From positions 193,990 through 250,785 of the forward strand of contig NZ_LMSP01000003.1 of the NCBI RefSeq assembly GCF_001429545.1: a DNA stretch of 56,796 nucleotides. The letters are read 5' to 3'. This document shows positions 54,578 through 56,796 of the stretch, in pieces. The position numbers and the translations under genes were made by a program. The notes beneath the pieces are model-generated. The model searched no databases, was not told the origin of the DNA, and saw only the letters and a list, made by a program, of their open reading frames with translations. Within the stretch, counting starts at the first letter, position 1; each line of letters begins with the position of its first letter. The DNA comes from Paenibacillus sp. Soil787. Lineage in GTDB: Bacteria > Bacillota > Bacilli > Paenibacillales > NBRC-103111.

Positions 54578-55732
54578 TTAGAACGGTACCAGCTGCAGGT
54601 TGAATACCCGATCGACGAACCAAATTGAACCAAGAATAAAGATGGCTGTGGACGCTACAGCGGTTATTCTTCTAATAGCGAACTTTTTCCTCATCAGCAG
54701 CAGAACAGGCACTATGATTAAAAAGATCATCAACTGTCCGAGTTCCACGCCGACGTTAAACGAGACAACCGAAAGGACAAGATTCGATTTTCCTGCGATG
54801 AACTCCTGAAGAACGCTGGCAAAGCCGAATCCATGAACCAATCCGAAGATGAAGGTTACCAGCCATCGATAATTGATCTGTTTTGCCAACAGGTTTTCCA
54901 ACGCGACATAACAAATGGAAAGGGCGATCACGCTTTCGACAAACCTGGAGTTCATAGTGACAACCTGCATGGCCGCCAGCAGCAAAGTAATGCTGTGCGC
55001 CACAGTAAAGGCAGTGATCATCTTTATGGCTTCCCTATTGGATAAACCTATCACAATTAAAGCAACCAGGAATGTTATATGATCATATCCGGTTAGGATA
55101 TGTTTGATTCCAAGCAATAAGAAGGTATATATGCTCGACCATAAAGCGGCGGCTTTAGATTTAACGGAGAATTCCCATACGGTATTGTTGGATTCGAATG
55201 TATACTGCAAATCCGGTTGGGTATAATCGAAGACCTTCTGCACCGAGTCGTCATCGGCATCAGAAAAATAGATATAACCAATATTCACATGCTGCTTATT
55301 GGTTTCTTCAAGTAACAGCCGGTAATCAATCTTCACCTTGTTATCTTGCTGGTCAAAATTTATATCGCTTACCCTCAGCCATATTTTCCATAATGTTCCT
55401 TCCCGCTCTATTTTGTCTGCCTTTACTGGGTAAGAGCGGTCATCGATGGAAACCGACAGCTTTTCGTTAATGTAAGGTTGAATAATGCTGGTTGTCATTT
55501 CCCGGAGCTGCTCGCCTTGGGGGTTGTCAAGGTCAGGGCCGAGTTCCTTGATCCCTTTTATTTGCTGAAACAAGGCGGGGTCGAGTTCAATGGTGAACAG
55601 AATGCGATCCTTGCCAATAGCCCATCTTGACCCTCCAATATTCAAATCGTGAGCAGAAACGGGGGTAGCGATTAAAAAAAATGAAGCAATCAGGATTAAT
55701 GACGCTAGTCTTCTGAACCATTGTACAGGCAT
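54578..55732 (-). CDS. HupE/UreJ family membrane protein with N-terminal extracytoplasmic domain
   Basis: 384 residues. A signal peptide (about 1-27, ending VSAHDL) is followed by an extracytoplasmic beta domain (about 30-195) and then seven or so membrane helices (about 200-384). The last part contains the family signature GIKHILTGYDHITFLVAL (about 208-225) and GLVHGFGFA. HupE/UreJ proteins are linked to nickel or cobalt handling in some bacteria, but the long-N-terminal subgroup (HupE/UreJ_2) has no proven substrate. GAGG is 8 nt before ATG. The next gene starts at its stop codon, indicating coupling. Confidence 0.9.
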   Translation of the reverse strand: MPVQWFRRLASLILIASFFLIATPVSAHDLNIGGSRWAIGKDRILFTIELDPALFQQIKGIKELGPDLDNPQGEQLREMTTSIIQPYINEKLSVSIDDRSYPVKADKIEREGTLWKIWLRVSDINFDQQDNKVKIDYRLLLEETNKQHVNIGYIYFSDADDDSVQKVFDYTQPDLQYTFESNNTVWEFSVKSKAAALWSSIYTFLLLGIKHILTGYDHITFLVALIVIGLSNREAIKMITAFTVAHSITLLLAAMQVVTMNSRFVESVIALSICYVALENLLAKQINYRWLVTFIFGLVHGFGFASVLQEFIAGKSNLVLSVVSFNVGVELGQLMIFLIIVPVLLLMRKKFAIRRITAVASTAIFILGSIWFVDRVFNLQLVPF

Positions 55733-55765
55733 GACGATATCCTCGTTTCTTCTTTGAGTAATGGA

Positions 55766-55793
55766 GCGGCCGCAGGGAAAACCCTGCGACCGC
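55766..55793. terminator. GC-rich hairpin between the PKD protein and the HupE gene
   Basis: GCGGCCGCAGGG (55766-55777) pairs with CCCTGCGACCGC (55782-55793), one G:U-type mismatch, loop AAAA. The T-run (TTTT) follows on the plus strand, not on minus, so it may only attenuate minus-strand transcription. Confidence 0.6.
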
Positions 55794-55823
55794 CTGTTTT
55801 ATCATGCTGCGATCAAACAGATC

Positions 55824-56796
55824 TTACTGGTAAGTCACAACCAGCAAGGGGGCTTTTGTAGCTGAGACTTCGTAGGCTCGAGCGGTCCGATGGCCGGTAC
55901 CGGTGACGATGAAGACCATGGAATTGTTCTGAACCCAACCGGTGCGGTTGACGATTTCCTGGATAATGTTCTTCAGGTCCGGTGTCCTCTGGTCAACACC
56001 GGCAGCGTCCACCGTGTTCCAGGTGACCGGGCTCCATGCAACGGAAGCGGTCGTGGCGGCACGGGAGGAGATGTTAAAGGTCGACGTGGTGAAGGTGCCC
56101 GGGTTATCGGCTGCCTGCCCCTTGATGGTCAGGTTGGTAGCTTCGGAGTTCGCCTCATCCACGGTGAACTGGATGTAGGCATTAGTAATGGTCTTGCCTT
56201 TCGGCACGTTGACGTTGTTGAAGCGCATTCCGACGTACTGGTTGCCAGTGGTCGCGGTGTCGTATACCAATTCCAAGTCGGAGCTGGTGATGTACATGGT
56301 GCCGCCGGTCTGCTGCTGCTCGACATCATCTGTGCCTGCATTGACTCTGGAATTGACGGTAGTGGAAACGCCGCCGCCTGCATTCACGGTGACGACCACC
56401 GTATCCGTGGCAGTGGCGCCGCCGTTATCTGTCACCGTAAGGGTTATTGTATGAGTGCCAACAGCCAGGCTGACGCTCGGAGTGGCGCCGGTGGCAATCT
56501 GGGTTGCCCCCTCTTTCCAGACATAGGAAGAGATCGTTCCGTCCGGATCGCTACTTCCTGTCCCGTTCAGGGCAACCGTTTCGGAACCGCTGCTGTCGCT
56601 GTCGGTTACAATCTGGTCAGGGCCGGCATTAGCCACCGGAGACTGGTTGCCGCCACCGCTGCCTTGGGGAACAGATATAGTTTCAATTACCGTACCGTCT
56701 GCCCGGCGTGCGGTCATGGTCATTGTGTTTCCTGCAACGTCGAACTCGGTGTAGTGGAACGACTGATCCGTTTTGACGAGGTTCGGCATGCTTGGA
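55824..56796 (-). CDS. C-terminal part of a secreted PKD-domain protein, probably metallophosphoesterase-linked
   Basis: At least 323 codons, open to the right edge; the ATG at 56789 is probably internal. The first residues (FHYTEFDVAGNTMTMTARRADG, about 12-33) resemble the last strands of calcineurin-like phosphoesterases. A PKD domain follows (about 49-137; SPVANAGPDQ, GTGSSDPDGTISSYVWKEG, HTITLTVTDNGG). A C-terminal beta domain (about 145-321) has GTDDVEQ, YVGMRFNNV, AYIQFTVDE and RTARAYEVSATKAPLLVVTY. This beta domain is familiar from Geobacter-like and myxobacterial secreted proteins. G+C is clearly higher than in the neighbouring genes. Transfer from a high-G+C bacterium is likely. Confidence 0.8.
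   Translation of the reverse strand, partial: PSMPNLVKTDQSFHYTEFDVAGNTMTMTARRADGTVIETISVPQGSGGGNQSPVANAGPDQIVTDSDSSGSETVALNGTGSSDPDGTISSYVWKEGATQIATGATPSVSLAVGTHTITLTVTDNGGATATDTVVVTVNAGGGVSTTVNSRVNAGTDDVEQQQTGGTMYITSSDLELVYDTATTGNQYVGMRFNNVNVPKGKTITNAYIQFTVDEANSEATNLTIKGQAADNPGTFTTSTFNISSRAATTASVAWSPVTWNTVDAAGVDQRTPDLKNIIQEIVNRTGWVQNNSMVFIVTGTGHRTARAYEVSATKAPLLVVTYQ

Overview
The window looks like chromosome of a spore-forming, plant-polysaccharide-degrading Firmicute, most probably Paenibacillus or a close relative. This rests on a three-gene GerA-family spore germination operon, three CUT1 sugar ABC transporters, YesM/YesN-type two-component pairs, very large secreted polysaccharide lyases, CcpA (cre) boxes, and AGGAGG-type ribosome binding sites. 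Every gene that can be supported lies on the minus strand, so the window is read from high to low coordinates.

Layout. 1-305 is the N-terminal part of an unrecognised gene. 660-4607 is the GerA/GerB/GerC germinant receptor operon. 5.3-13.3 kb is sugar-uptake locus 1: response regulator, histidine kinase, binding protein, two permeases and the wreck of an arabinofuranosidase, with a perfect cre box before the regulator and a near-perfect one before the binding protein. 13.4-14.7 kb holds a small hypothetical gene and a DEDDh exonuclease. 14.9-15.3 kb and 18.1-18.4 kb hold fragments of carbohydrate-active enzyme genes. 15.5-17.5 kb is a secreted family-1 pectate lyase whose 5' leader carries a probable c-di-GMP-I (GEMM) riboswitch and a terminator. 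18.7-25.3 kb is one 2200-residue modular secreted lyase. 25.5-33.3 kb is locus 2: a membrane-bound AraC regulator, two paralogous binding proteins and two permeases. 33.5-40.2 kb is locus 3: two permeases, binding protein, kinase and regulator.

40.2-47.3 kb is a low-density accessory zone. It contains a 258-bp element of 20-bp direct and inverted repeats resembling orphan transposon ends, copies of a palindromic CTAACG/CGTTAG repeat, an ankyrin protein, an N-terminal MrpR/YopR-like fragment, IS3- and IS110-family remnants, a lipoprotein alpha/beta hydrolase, a glutamine amidotransferase-like gene and a sporulation sigma-factor fragment. 47.3-52.9 kb carries an RND exporter and a beta-propeller/phosphoesterase fusion. 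53.2-55.7 kb carries a small membrane protein, a TPR membrane protein and a HupE/UreJ-family protein. 55.8 kb to the edge is the C-terminal part of a PKD-domain secreted protein with unlike base composition.

How the parts fit. Lyases cut pectin-like and uronate-containing polymers outside the cell, binding proteins and permeases import the oligomers, and the three local regulatory modules sense them, with CcpA applying glucose repression in locus 1. The remnants of GH51, GH78 and beta-helix genes show that the enzyme complement of this locus is being lost piecemeal. The strongest new observation is probable c-di-GMP control of the pectate lyase. The most enigmatic is the 20-bp repeat element near 40.8 kb.
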